DNA from: Gammaproteobacteria bacterium
Lineage (GTDB): Bacteria > Pseudomonadota > Gammaproteobacteria > Steroidobacterales > Rariloculaceae
Assembly (NCBI GenBank): GCA_022826245.1
Contig: JAJDVG010000039.1
Coordinates: forward strand, 1 to 51,057
Reading direction: 5' to 3'
DNA length: 51,057 nt
The first letter of the stretch is position 1, and each line of letters opens with the position of its first letter. The notes under the pieces were generated by a model. That model searched no databases. It saw nothing but the letters and a program-made list of their open reading frames with translations, and was not told the origin of the DNA. Positions 9,518 through 18,289 of the stretch are shown piece by piece. The position numbers and the translations under genes were made by a program.

Positions 9518-11908
9518 TCAAAACGCGTTGCCGATCGAAAACTGGAACCGTTCGATCTGGTCGCCAAACAGAAGGTCTGTCTCGTCTTGTGCATTCAGCG
9601 GCGACGCGTAACTGAAACGCAACAGGCCGAGCGGCGCAAGCCACTCGACGGCCAGCCCCACTGATTGCTTCAAATTATCATAATCGAAATCGTAGCTGAT
9701 TTCGTTTATGCCGGTCCTGTCGTAGAACGTGACGCCGCCGGTCGAGAACACGTTGCCGATATCGTAAAAGAGCGAGATTCGCGTCGAATTGCCGAGCTTG
9801 CCGGGAGTCGGGAGGATGAGTTCGAACTGATTCGCGACCAGCATGTTGCCGCCGTAGGGATTGCCGAGAGAGTCGATCGGACCCATCCAGCTTTCCTTGA
9901 AGCCACGCACGGTGCCGGGTCCGCCACCGAAGAAGTTGCGGAACGGGGGCGGCGCGGTGGTTTCGCCGTAGCCCTCCCCGAGAGCGAGCTCGGAGTTGAT
10001 CTTGAACCGCCAGGCGCCCGGCAGTCTGAAATACTTCGTGAAGTCGACGCGGGCGACGTAATACTCGACTTCGCTGCCGGGAATGGCAGCCTGCAGGTTC
10101 AGGCTCAGGCGCATGCCGCTGTCGGGGAACAGAAAGCGATTGCGCGTATCGAATGCCCAGCCGGCAACGAGTTCGAAAGACTGGGTTTCCGTTGCCGCAA
10201 TGTTCGAATCGGGGCCGAGATCAATCTGCGAGCCGTTGCTAAGCACCCATTCGCGCGCCTGCCGGGAGCTGTAGTAGCTCGTGAGCAACTCCGCGTTCTG
10301 AAAGGACAGACCGAACCGCAGTTGCTGGTACTCCGTGATCGGATAGGCCCAGTTCAGGCCCGCCGTCATCGTGGTCGTCGAGAACTGCGACGCGACGGAA
10401 GTGAACTGCTCGATGTCCTGGTACGAGAACTGGATCGACCTCGACAGGCCGTCCATGTTGCGGTACGGGTCGGTAAAGCTCACGTCGTAGACCTTGTAGT
10501 ACTCGCCGCCCGTGAGGTTCAGCGCGACCCGGTTGCCCGTGCCCATGAAATTCGAATGAATGAAGTTGCCGCCGAGGATGACGCCCTGGGTTCCGGAATA
10601 GCCGACGCTGCCGCCGAACTGCCCCGGCAAGCCCTCTTCGATCGCAAACTCGACATCGACGAGATCCGGGCTGCCCGCCACGGGCACGGTTTCGTACTCG
10701 ACGGTCTCGACGTAGGGCAAGCGCTGCAGCAGGATCTTCGAGCGCTCGAGCAGATCGTTCGACAGATAGCCGCCCTCGAACTGGCGCATCTCGCGACGGA
10801 AAACCTCGTCGTTGACGTTGTCGGCGCCGTTGAAGTTGATCCGGCGTACGTAGACCCGGCTTTGCGCGTCGACGAAGAACGTCACGGAGACCTGCTGTGT
10901 TTCCTCGTCGAGTTCGGGCACGGCCTGGATCTGGGGGAATGCGTATCCGTCGCGTCCGAGGCGCAGCCGCATCGCCTCCTCGCTGAAGGTCAGAAGCTGC
11001 TGCGAGAAAATCTGCCCGGGCTGCGACAGGATCAGCGCGTTGAGTTCCGCTTCGGGTACGACCGTATCGCCGGCCAGGCGGACATCGGAGATCGTGTACA
11101 GATCGCCTTCGTCGACGCTGATCGTGATGAAGATGTCCTGCTTGTCCGGAGAAATCGTGACCACGGGCTGACCGTCGAGGCGGAAGTCGGCGTAGCCGCG
11201 GTCCATGTAGAACGAGCGCAGCGTCTCGATGTCCCCCTCGAGGGCCTCCTTGGAATAGCGGTTGTCGTCACGGATGAACGACAGCAGGCCGCCCGTGGTC
11301 AGTTCGAAACCGTCGAGGATGTCCTCGTCGGCGAAACGGGCGTTGCCGACGATGTTGATCTGCCGGATCTGCGCCCGTTCGCCTTCCTCGATCTCGATCT
11401 GGACGCGAACGCGGTTGTCGGACAGATCCTCGACCGTCGCGTCGACGCGCGCGGCATACTTGCCGCGGCCGTAGTACTCGTCGGTCAGGAACTGGGTGAC
11501 CTCGTCGAGCACGGACCGGTCGAAGATCCGGCCCTGGGCCAGGCCGACGTCGCGCAGCGAGGTTTCGAGATCCTCGTCCTCGATGTCCTCGTTGCCGGAA
11601 AAGGTGAATTCCTCGATCGTCGGCCGTTCGAGCACAGCGATGACCAGCGTGTCGCCGTCGCGGCGCATCTCGATGTCCTGGAAGAAGCCGGTCGAATAGA
11701 TCGCCCGGATCGACTCGCGAACGAGCTGTTCGTCGACCGTGTCGCCGATATTGAGGGGCAGGTAATTGTAGATCGTGCCCTCGGATATCCGTTGCGCGCC
11801 TTCGACCTGGAAGTTCCGGACTTCGAAAGGCAACTGCGCCGCGACCGGCGCGGCCGCGAACAGACATGCGAGACAGGCGATCGTTTTGCCGAAGCGTACG
11901 CGTGTCAT
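9518..11908 (-). CDS. bamA: outer membrane protein assembly factor BamA
   Basis: 796 aa, close to the usual length. The essential Omp85 protein that inserts beta-barrel proteins into the outer membrane. A signal peptide ends near AAPVAAQ (residue 25); five POTRA domains occupy about residues 26-425, and the 16-strand barrel follows. The loop-6 motif VRGF is present in GPGTVRGFKESW, and the last residue is Phe (FSIGNAF), the barrel C-terminal signal. The start ATG shares one base with the rseP stop (TAATG). Confidence 0.97.
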   Translation of the reverse strand: MTRVRFGKTIACLACLFAAAPVAAQLPFEVRNFQVEGAQRISEGTIYNYLPLNIGDTVDEQLVRESIRAIYSTGFFQDIEMRRDGDTLVIAVLERPTIEEFTFSGNEDIEDEDLETSLRDVGLAQGRIFDRSVLDEVTQFLTDEYYGRGKYAARVDATVEDLSDNRVRVQIEIEEGERAQIRQINIVGNARFADEDILDGFELTTGGLLSFIRDDNRYSKEALEGDIETLRSFYMDRGYADFRLDGQPVVTISPDKQDIFITISVDEGDLYTISDVRLAGDTVVPEAELNALILSQPGQIFSQQLLTFSEEAMRLRLGRDGYAFPQIQAVPELDEETQQVSVTFFVDAQSRVYVRRINFNGADNVNDEVFRREMRQFEGGYLSNDLLERSKILLQRLPYVETVEYETVPVAGSPDLVDVEFAIEEGLPGQFGGSVGYSGTQGVILGGNFIHSNFMGTGNRVALNLTGGEYYKVYDVSFTDPYRNMDGLSRSIQFSYQDIEQFTSVASQFSTTTMTAGLNWAYPITEYQQLRFGLSFQNAELLTSYYSSRQAREWVLSNGSQIDLGPDSNIAATETQSFELVAGWAFDTRNRFLFPDSGMRLSLNLQAAIPGSEVEYYVARVDFTKYFRLPGAWRFKINSELALGEGYGETTAPPPFRNFFGGGPGTVRGFKESWMGPIDSLGNPYGGNMLVANQFELILPTPGKLGNSTRISLFYDIGNVFSTGGVTFYDRTGINEISYDFDYDNLKQSVGLAVEWLAPLGLLRFSYASPLNAQDETDLLFGDQIERFQFSIGNAF

Positions 11909-13431
11909 TAGCTGAACATCCTGGTTATGTCGTTGTAGAACACGAAACTCATCAACACGATGAGGAACACTATGCCGAGTTGCTGGCCGATGAGCATCGC
12001 GCGCTCGGACAGCGGCGAACCCTTGAGCAGTTCCGCGACCTGATAGACGATCTGCCCGCCGTCGAGCAGCGGAATCGGCAAGAGATTCATGATACCGAGA
12101 CTGATGCTGACGATGCTGAGGAAGCTCAGGAACGCCGTGAGCCCGGCCTCGGCGCTGTCACCGGCATAGGCCGCGATCGAGATGGGTCCGGACACGTTGC
12201 GCAGGGATACGTCGCCGACGACCATCCGCACCAGCATGCGAACGGTCAGCGCCGTCATCTCCCAGGTCTTGGCGGCGCCCTGAAACAGCCCTTCAACGAC
12301 GCCGTACCGTTCCTCGGTCCGGACGCGCTCGATGACTTCCGGCGGTAGTTGCGTCGGACGCCAGGCGCCGATTCGGCCGACGCGCTCGCCGCCCTCCTCG
12401 ACCTCGCCGATCCGCATCGTGAGTTCGACGACGCCAAAGCGTTCCTCGTCCGGAACCCGCTCCGCGATGTCGTTCGGCAAGCTCTGCAGACTGCGAGTAA
12501 CGGCTGTGCCAACACGCTCGCCGCCATTCTCCGCTGCACCGACCCGCAACTCCAGATCGGCTTCGCGATTTTCACGCAGTACGAGCAACGAAACCGTTTC
12601 GCCCGGCCGGGACCGGATGGTTTCCAGCCAGCTCTGCCAGTTGTCGACGGGCTCGGCGTCCACGGCAAGCACGCGGTCGCCGGCCATGAGCCCCGCTCTT
12701 TCGGCCGGAGAATCCGGGTCGACCCGCTCGATGTCGGGCGGCATCGTCGGCCCGGGCCTGAATCCGAGGCCGCTGAACAGCGCGTCGGGCTCGGTCAGCT
12801 CGGATTCAAGGCCGCGCACGTCGAGTTCGGCGAACCGCGAGTTGCCGTCCACGTCGCTGAGTTCGAGCTCGATCCGGCCGTCGGCCAGCAGTTCGTCGAG
12901 GATCGCGACGACCGCCTGTTCCCACGTTGCCGTCGGCCTGCCGCCGACGGACATGATCTCGTCGTCGGCGCGCACACCGGCAACGGCCGCGATGGACCCG
13001 TCCGACACGGCGCCCACGATCGGCTTCAGGGCCGGAACGCCGGATACGAACATGACCCAGTAGGCGACGATCGCGAACAGGAAATTGAAGCCGGGCCCGG
13101 CCGCGAGCACGGCGATCCGATGCGGGATCGGGCGGCGATTGAAAGCCCGGTGGCGCTCGGCTTCGTCGACGGGGCCCTCGCGTTCGTCGAGCAGCTTGAC
13201 GTAACCGCCCAGCGGCACCGAGGACAACCAGTATTCCACGTGATCCGGAGCCCCGCCCGTCCAGCGCGCGAACGGGCGGCCGAACCCGACGGAGAATCGA
13301 AGTACCTTGAAACCGAGCTTCCTGGCGACCCAGAAGTGCCCGTATTCGTGCACGGACACGAGCACACCGATGGCGACGATGAAGGCTATTATGGAAAGTG
13401 CGACGTCCACCATGGCCGGATCTGGCGCCAA
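11908..13431 (-). CDS. rseP: site-2 intramembrane zinc protease RseP, with internal duplication
   Basis: 507 aa, longer than the roughly 450 aa of E. coli RseP. It cleaves anti-sigma factor RseA in the membrane to release sigma-E and also clears signal peptides. The zinc site HEYGH is at 28-32 and the second metal motif NLLPIPLLDGG at about 449-459. Two PDZ regions lie between. The extra length comes from a tandem duplication: residues about 291-336 and 336-380 both contain GGERVG, then LP, then an ERV..EER.GVVE block (18 of 34 identical in the best part). The start could also be the Met at residue 7 (13413). It sits upstream of bamA and is translationally coupled to it. Confidence 0.95.
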   Translation of the reverse strand: MAPDPAMVDVALSIIAFIVAIGVLVSVHEYGHFWVARKLGFKVLRFSVGFGRPFARWTGGAPDHVEYWLSSVPLGGYVKLLDEREGPVDEAERHRAFNRRPIPHRIAVLAAGPGFNFLFAIVAYWVMFVSGVPALKPIVGAVSDGSIAAVAGVRADDEIMSVGGRPTATWEQAVVAILDELLADGRIELELSDVDGNSRFAELDVRGLESELTEPDALFSGLGFRPGPTMPPDIERVDPDSPAERAGLMAGDRVLAVDAEPVDNWQSWLETIRSRPGETVSLLVLRENREADLELRVGAAENGGERVGTAVTRSLQSLPNDIAERVPDEERFGVVELTMRIGEVEEGGERVGRIGAWRPTQLPPEVIERVRTEERYGVVEGLFQGAAKTWEMTALTVRMLVRMVVGDVSLRNVSGPISIAAYAGDSAEAGLTAFLSFLSIVSISLGIMNLLPIPLLDGGQIVYQVAELLKGSPLSERAMLIGQQLGIVFLIVLMSFVFYNDITRMFS

Positions 13432-13663
13432 CCTCGTTGGTCTGCGGTTGCGCTTATTCTACCCATTCGCCGGGCACGGTGCGCAGCCCCGCCCCGGCGC
13501 CGAAGCCGCACGGGCTGCCGTGCACGGCCCGGCCCCTCGATGAAACTGACACCTTCGGCGACGCCCGGTTCCGGCTCAAGGCCCGAAAACGGCGATTCTG
13601 ACGAGATTGTAATGTCGGGCTTCGGACAAGCCGCGGTACCGGACGGACGCTTGCCGGCTCCCG
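13432..13663. other. 232-bp gap where dxr is often found
   Basis: No convincing gene. In many gammaproteobacteria dxr lies between cdsA and rseP; here there is only this short spacer. On the minus strand a TAGAAT hexamer near 13457-13462 could be a -10 box for rseP, but no matching -35 is evident. No clear terminator. Confidence 0.6.
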
Positions 13664-14488
13664 TCAGCCGATGAGCCCGGCGAGATCGAGACCCAGCGCG
13701 AAGACCGGCACGGCGGCTGTCAGTCCGTCGATCCGGTCCATCACGCCGCCGTGTCCGGGCAGCAGGCTGCCGCTGTCCTTGGCGCCGACGTTGCGCTTGA
13801 GCATGCTCACCGCGAGGTCGCCGACGACGGACGCGGCGGCAGACGCTACGGCAATCGCAAGCAACGCGGCCAGCGGCAGACCGAGCGCGTAGCCCAGCAG
13901 ACAGGCGGCCACGGCGGCGAGGCCGAGGCCGCCGGCAACGCCTTCCCAGGTCTTGCCGGGGCTGATTCGAGGCGCCAGCTTCGTGCGGCCGATCGCACGA
14001 CCGACGAAATAGGCGCCGATGTCGGCAGCCGCGACCAGCGCGAGACCGGCAAACACGAGCCACGGCCCTTGCGGCCCTGCGCCGTGGATATGCACGAGGA
14101 GCAGCCAGCCCGGAAACAGCGCTGCGGCGCCCAGCACGGCGATCGCCACGGAAGGCAGCGGGCGCGGCCAGATCACGAGCCCGCCGACGGCGAAAACCCA
14201 GCCCGCGAAGGCCACGACGAGCACGGCATCGGCAATGAGGGGAACCCGGGGATATGCCAGCAGCATGAGCAGGGCCAGCACGACGACGTAGGCCGGACGG
14301 GTACGCCGCTGCCAGCTTGCGAACCGCGCCCATTCCCAGCTTCCCGCCAGCACGAAGGCGCCGAGCAGGACCGCAACCGCGGTCGTGGGGAGAAACAGGA
14401 GTACCGCCGTAACAGCGCCGGCGAGCACGAGCGCGGTAGCGATGCGCGTCGTTAAGGGACGGGAACTTGAAATGCTGCCATCGCTCAC
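13664..14488 (-). CDS. cdsA: phosphatidate cytidylyltransferase (CDP-diglyceride synthase)
   Basis: 274 aa integral membrane enzyme making CDP-diacylglycerol from CTP and phosphatidic acid, the precursor of all phospholipids. Most of the protein is Ala/Leu/Val-rich membrane helices. The diagnostic signature is SVVGDLAVSMLKRNVGAKDS followed by LLPGHGGVMDRID near the C-terminus, with the DIGAYFVGRAIGRTKLAPRIS segment before it. The GTG start at 14488 is only 11 nt after the frr stop, so uppS, which normally separates the two, is absent here. Confidence 0.95.
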   Translation of the reverse strand: MSDGSISSSRPLTTRIATALVLAGAVTAVLLFLPTTAVAVLLGAFVLAGSWEWARFASWQRRTRPAYVVVLALLMLLAYPRVPLIADAVLVVAFAGWVFAVGGLVIWPRPLPSVAIAVLGAAALFPGWLLLVHIHGAGPQGPWLVFAGLALVAAADIGAYFVGRAIGRTKLAPRISPGKTWEGVAGGLGLAAVAACLLGYALGLPLAALLAIAVASAAASVVGDLAVSMLKRNVGAKDSGSLLPGHGGVMDRIDGLTAAVPVFALGLDLAGLIG

Positions 14489-14499
14489 AGGCCCGGGTC

Positions 14500-15057
14500 T
14501 CAGAACTCCATGATCTCCGTTTCCTTCTCCTTGAGCAGCGCGTCGATCCCGGCCACGTAGCGATCCGTGATCTTCTGGACCTCGTCGTGCGCGCGATGAT
14601 CGTCGTCCTCGGTGATCATCTTCTCCTTGAGCAGTTCCTTGATCGAGCCGAGCGCGTCACGGCGTATGTTCCGGATCGCGATTCGGCCCGTCTCGGCTTC
14701 GCCGCGCACGACGCGGACGAGTTCCCTGCGGCGCTCCTCCGTCATCGGCGGCACCGGTACGCGTATCACATTCCCGGCCGACATCGGCGTCAGGCCGAGA
14801 TCGGAGTTCAGGATCGCTCTCTCGACGACCGCCACCATCGGCTTCTCCCACGGCGTGACGGTCAGCGTTCGTGCATCCTCGACGCTCAGCGTCGCGACCT
14901 GGTTCACCGGAACCTGGCTCCCGTAGTACTCGACGGTGAGGTGCTCGAGCAGGCCGATGTTCGCGCGGCCGGTCCGCAGGCGCCGGAACTCGCCCTTGAG
15001 CGACTCGACGCTGCGCTGCATTCGCTGTTCGGCTTCTCTCTTGACGTCTTCTATCAT
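14500..15057 (-). CDS. frr: ribosome recycling factor
   Basis: 185 aa, the canonical length. With EF-G it splits the post-termination ribosome. It begins [20 protein letters not shown] and contains RTGRANIGLLEHL, ARTLTVTPWEKP and LVRVVRGEAETGRIAIRNIRRDA, all standard RRF segments. The longer open frame upstream is pyrH in another frame. The ATG at 15057 shares one base with the pyrH stop (TGATG), which fixes the start and suggests coupling. Confidence 0.97.
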   Translation of the reverse strand: MIEDVKREAEQRMQRSVESLKGEFRRLRTGRANIGLLEHLTVEYYGSQVPVNQVATLSVEDARTLTVTPWEKPMVAVVERAILNSDLGLTPMSAGNVIRVPVPPMTEERRRELVRVVRGEAETGRIAIRNIRRDALGSIKELLKEKMITEDDDHRAHDEVQKITDRYVAGIDALLKEKETEIMEF

Positions 15058-15803
15058 CAGTTCGTGCCTGTTGCTGAGAGCGTATTCGTGACCGAGGTTC
15101 CGAGCGGCGCTCCGCACGCGACACGCACGAGATCGCCGGGGTTGTTGAGGTTGAACACGACGAGCGGCAGGTCGTTGTCGCGGCACATGACGATGGCCGT
15201 TGCGTCCATGACGTTGAGACGGTCCGCGAGCACCTGATCGAAGGAGAGCGCGCCGTAACGAACGGCTTTCGGGTCGACCGCGGGATCGGCCGAATAGACG
15301 CCGTCCACCTTGGTGGCCTTGATCAGCACATCCGCTCCGATTTCGATCGCCCTGAGGCTCGCCGCGGTATCGGTCGTGAAAAACGGATTGCCCGTGCCGG
15401 CCGCGAAGATCACCACCCGCCCCTTTTCCAGATGCCTGACCGCACGGCGGCGGATGTAGTCCTCGCAAACCTCGTGAATCTGCAGCGCCGACATGACGCG
15501 CGCGTATGTGCCCTGACGTTCGAGCGCGTCCTGCATCGCCAGCGCGTTGACGACCGTGGCCAGCATGCCCATCTGGTCGGCCGTCACGCGGTCCATGCCA
15601 GCCTCGGCCAGACCCGCGCCGCGAAAGATGTTGCCGCCGCCGATCACGAGCCCGATTTCGACGTCCCGGGACGCGACTTCGGAGACCTCGCTCGCAATTC
15701 TGCGGATGACGGGAGGATCGATGCCGTATTGTTGGCTGCCCAACAGCGCTTCGCCACTGAGTTTCAGCAGAATCCGCCGATATGCTGGCGACTCTTGCGC
15801 CAT
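15057..15803 (-). CDS. pyrH: uridylate kinase (UMP kinase)
   Basis: 248 aa. Hexameric bacterial UMP kinase of the amino-acid-kinase fold, phosphorylating UMP to UDP. Motifs: [42 protein letters not shown], and [20 protein letters not shown], then [14 protein letters not shown] chose the ATG at 15803 because [17 protein letters not shown] aligns with the E. coli N-terminus and has GGGGAG just upstream. An alternative ATG at 15845 directly abuts the tsf stop (TAAATG) and would add 14 residues. Confidence 0.95.
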   Translation of the reverse strand: MAQESPAYRRILLKLSGEALLGSQQYGIDPPVIRRIASEVSEVASRDVEIGLVIGGGNIFRGAGLAEAGMDRVTADQMGMLATVVNALAMQDALERQGTYARVMSALQIHEVCEDYIRRRAVRHLEKGRVVIFAAGTGNPFFTTDTAASLRAIEIGADVLIKATKVDGVYSADPAVDPKAVRYGALSFDQVLADRLNVMDATAIVMCRDNDLPLVVFNLNNPGDLVRVACGAPLGTSVTNTLSATGTN

Positions 15804-15845
15804 GAACTCCCCACTGCTCGCGGCGATGCGCCGCAGCGCCAGCAT

Positions 15846-16712
15846 TTATAGCAGAGCGGCGACCTCTTCTCCAAAGCCGGCCTGCTTCTTCTCGATGCCT
15901 TCGCCGACTTCGAAGCGAACGAAACGCCTGACGCTGGCGTCGTTTTTCGCGAGCAACTGAGCGACCTTCGTGTCGGTATCCTTGACGAATGGCTGACCCG
16001 TCAGCGTGACTTCGTCGAAGTGCTTTCTGAGCCGCCCTTCGACGATCCTCGCGATGATCTGCTCGGGCTTGCCGGTCTGGGCCGCCTGGGCCGTGAGAAT
16101 CTCCGTTTCCCGGGCGATCTCGTCCTCGGGCACGTCGTCCACGGAAACGTAGCGCGGCGACGAAGCCGCGACGTGCATCGCGAGATCGCGCGCGAGTTCC
16201 TCGCTGCCGCCGTCAAGTTCGACGAGCACGCCGATCCGGTCCATGTGGACGTACGAGCCGACGGTGACGTCGCTGTCGAGCATGCTGAACCTGCGTACGA
16301 TGACGTTCTCGCCGATCTTGCTGACGAGCGCCTGGCGCAACTCCGCCACCGAAGCGCCGTCGACCTCGACTTCCATCAACGCGTCTACCGAAGCCGGTGC
16401 GTGCTGTACCACGGCCCGCCCCACGAGCGCGGTAAACGCACGGAAGTTTTCGTCCTTCGCGACGAAGTCGGTTTCGGAATTGATTTCGAGCAGCGTGTAG
16501 CGTCCGCTGGCGCGATCGCTTGCGACGAGCACCTGCCCTTCCGCCGCAATCCGCGACGCTTTCTTGTCGGCCTTCGCCTGACCGGACTTGCGCAACAGAT
16601 CCGAAGCGGCATCGATGTCGCCGCCGGCTTCGACCAGCGCCTTCTTGCAGTCCATCATTCCCGCGCCCGTGCGTTCGCGCAGTTCCTTGACCTGTACCGG
16701 TTTAATCCGCAT
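15846..16712 (-). CDS. tsf: elongation factor Ts
   Basis: 288 aa, the usual size. Guanine-nucleotide exchange factor for EF-Tu. The N-terminal UBA-like domain holds VKELRERTGAGMMDCKKAL; LLEINSETDFVAKDENF is the second signature; the dimerisation core and C-terminal helices follow. The ATG at 16712 has GCGAGG a few bases upstream. It lies 63 nt after rpsB and is presumably expressed from the rpsB promoter under S2 control, as in E. coli. Confidence 0.97.
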   Translation of the reverse strand: MRIKPVQVKELRERTGAGMMDCKKALVEAGGDIDAASDLLRKSGQAKADKKASRIAAEGQVLVASDRASGRYTLLEINSETDFVAKDENFRAFTALVGRAVVQHAPASVDALMEVEVDGASVAELRQALVSKIGENVIVRRFSMLDSDVTVGSYVHMDRIGVLVELDGGSEELARDLAMHVAASSPRYVSVDDVPEDEIARETEILTAQAAQTGKPEQIIARIVEGRLRKHFDEVTLTGQPFVKDTDTKVAQLLAKNDASVRRFVRFEVGEGIEKKQAGFGEEVAALL

Positions 16713-16775
16713 GGCAGATCCTCGCTTGCGTATGGTTGATCGCCGACTCGCGGCGCCCGGCGTCGACGGGCACGC

Positions 16776-18047
16776 TCAGTCGGCCGTCTCCTTGGCCGCT
16801 GATTCCCCGGCCGCCGACTCGTCGGTCGATTCCGCCGGCCCGGAGGCTTCCTCGGCAGCGGGCCCGGGCTCGGACTCCGACTCGGCCGCGTCGCCCGATG
16901 CCTCAGCTTCGGCCGGTTCGGCAGCATCATCCGTCGCGGCCGAAGCTTCATCCGAAGCGGGAGCCTCATCCGGGACGGGAGACTCGTCCGTGGCCCCAGT
17001 CTCGTCCGTAGCCCCAGCCTCCTCTGTGGCCGCAAGCTCTTCAGCAGCCGCGGCTTCTCCCGTGGTCGCGGCTTCTTCCGTGGCCGCAATCTCGTCGCCG
17101 GCGGAAGCTTCTTCAGTGGCCGAAGTTTCTTCCGGCACCGGAGCCTTCGCGGCGGCTGAAGCTTGTCCGGCCGCTGCCGCTTCGCTCGACGCCGGCTTTT
17201 CAACTACGTCACGCCTGGGCTTCGCTCTCGTCCTGGTCGTGACGGCCGCCGTCTTCCTGCCCCTTGCCTTCGCCCCCCGCCCCTTCGCGGTCGCAGCGGG
17301 CTCGGCGATCGGACGGCCTTCCTCGTCGAGTTCGACAAAATCGCCTTCGCCGGTCGGAACCTCCGGAAGCGACGCCTTGCCGTCGAGCACCGCGTCGGCG
17401 ATACCCTCGGTGTAGAGCCGGATCGCGCGCATCGCATCGTCATTGCCCGGAATCGTGTAATCGATGCCGTCCGGCGAGCAGTTCGTATCGACCACGGCAA
17501 CGACGGCGACACCGAGCTTCTTCGCCTCCCTGACGGCGATATCCTCATGCGCGACGTCGATGACGAACACCGCATCGGGCAAGGATTCCATGTCCTTGAT
17601 GCCGCCGAGCGCACGCCGCAGCTTGTCGCGTTCACGCGCGAGCTCGAGCATTTCCTTCTTCGTGAACTCGCCGCCGCCCGCCTCGGTCAACTCCTCGAGT
17701 TCATGCAGCCGCTTGACGGACTGCCGGATCGTCTTGAAGTTCGTGAGCATGCCGCCGAGCCAGCGCTGGCTCACGTGCGGCATGCCGCAGCGCGCCGCCT
17801 CTTCGGCGATGGCCTGGCGGGCCGCCCGTTTGGACCCGACGAACAGGATCTTGCCGCCGTCCGCAACGAGCCTGCGAACAAACTCCACTGCCTCGCGATA
17901 CATCGGCAGGGTCTGCTCGAGATTGATGATGTGTATCTTGTTGCGCTCGCCGAAGATGTACGGAGCCATCTTCGGGTTCCAGAAGCGGGTCTGGTGTCCG
18001 AAATGCACGCCCGCTTCCAGCATCCGGCGCATGGTGACGTCGGCCAT
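16776..18047 (-). CDS. rpsB: 30S ribosomal protein S2 with long disordered C-terminal extension
   Basis: 423 aa; ordinary S2 is about 230-260 aa. Residues 1-248 are a standard S2 ([61 protein letters not shown]). Residues 255-279 are a Lys/Arg-rich linker ([11 protein letters not shown] and RTRAKPRR). Residues 283-423 are a low-complexity Ala/Glu/Ser/Asp/Thr/Pro tail with irregular repeats such as ATEEA and ATDE. The frame stays open and stop-free across the tail, which argues that it is translated. GAGGAG lies 5 nt upstream of the ATG. A promoter and a folded leader precede it. Confidence 0.96.
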   Translation of the reverse strand: MADVTMRRMLEAGVHFGHQTRFWNPKMAPYIFGERNKIHIINLEQTLPMYREAVEFVRRLVADGGKILFVGSKRAARQAIAEEAARCGMPHVSQRWLGGMLTNFKTIRQSVKRLHELEELTEAGGGEFTKKEMLELARERDKLRRALGGIKDMESLPDAVFVIDVAHEDIAVREAKKLGVAVVAVVDTNCSPDGIDYTIPGNDDAMRAIRLYTEGIADAVLDGKASLPEVPTGEGDFVELDEEGRPIAEPAATAKGRGAKARGRKTAAVTTRTRAKPRRDVVEKPASSEAAAAGQASAAAKAPVPEETSATEEASAGDEIAATEEAATTGEAAAAEELAATEEAGATDETGATDESPVPDEAPASDEASAATDDAAEPAEAEASGDAAESESEPGPAAEEASGPAESTDESAAGESAAKETAD

Positions 18048-18052
18048 GGAAG

Positions 18053-18167
18053 CTCCTCAAACGGGTTAGTCCTCCACGTGTCCCCGCGAGCAACACTTGC
18101 GGCGAACCGCCAGCGCACCCGGCTCGCGGGCGCTGACACGTGTGTGTCTTTCAATTGCCTCGAAGGC
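18053..18167 (-). promoter_or_regulatory. structured rpsB mRNA leader (candidate S2 autoregulatory element)
   Basis: In the minus-strand transcript, arms 18142-18135 (CACGUGUC) and 18130-18123 (CCCGCGAG) pair perfectly with 18090-18083 (CUCGCGGG) and 18082-18075 (GACACGUG), giving 16 base pairs interrupted only by a 4-nt bulge (18131-18134). The apical part holds a smaller hairpin GCGG-UUCG-CCGC. The ribosome binding site GAGGAG (18053-18058) lies about 17 nt beyond the stem. In E. coli S2 represses rpsB-tsf through its 5' leader; that this stem is the S2 site is inference. Confidence 0.6.
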
Positions 18168-18173
18168 GCGCGC

Positions 18174-18202
18174 TTTATACCATAGCGACCGGACAGCAAC
18201 AA
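18174..18202 (-). promoter_or_regulatory. sigma-70-type promoter of rpsB-tsf
   Basis: On the minus strand, TTGTTG (18202-18197), a 17-nt spacer, then TATAAA (18179-18174). Transcription would start near 18167, giving a leader of about 120 nt that contains the long stem described separately. This is the best promoter match in the first 18 kb. Confidence 0.65.
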
Positions 18203-18220
18203 CGCTGCCATAAACGTTTC

Positions 18221-18245
18221 CGGGAGCCCGCGGCGCGGGCTCCCG
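18221..18245. other. 11-bp perfect inverted repeat between rpsB and map
   Basis: CGGGAGCCCGC and GCGGGCTCCCG flank a GGC loop. It lies upstream of the rpsB -35 box and 44 nt before the map start codon, so in the map transcript it could form a very stable hairpin. No T-run follows on either strand, so it is not a typical intrinsic terminator. Role unknown. Confidence 0.7.
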
Positions 18246-18289
18246 ACCTCCACTGAATCCGCGGTCCGTCTGCAGCCGCATGCACCGTC

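Noticed and set aside
9665..11911. Long plus-strand open frame (748 codons) opposite bamA
   Set aside because: Antisense artefact of high G+C content; BamA domains are complete on the minus strand.
13578..13603. Minus-strand heptapeptide VRIAVFG, like the start of a Dxr protein, in the place where dxr would lie
   Set aside because: Only seven residues, followed at once by a stop; too short to claim a dxr relic.
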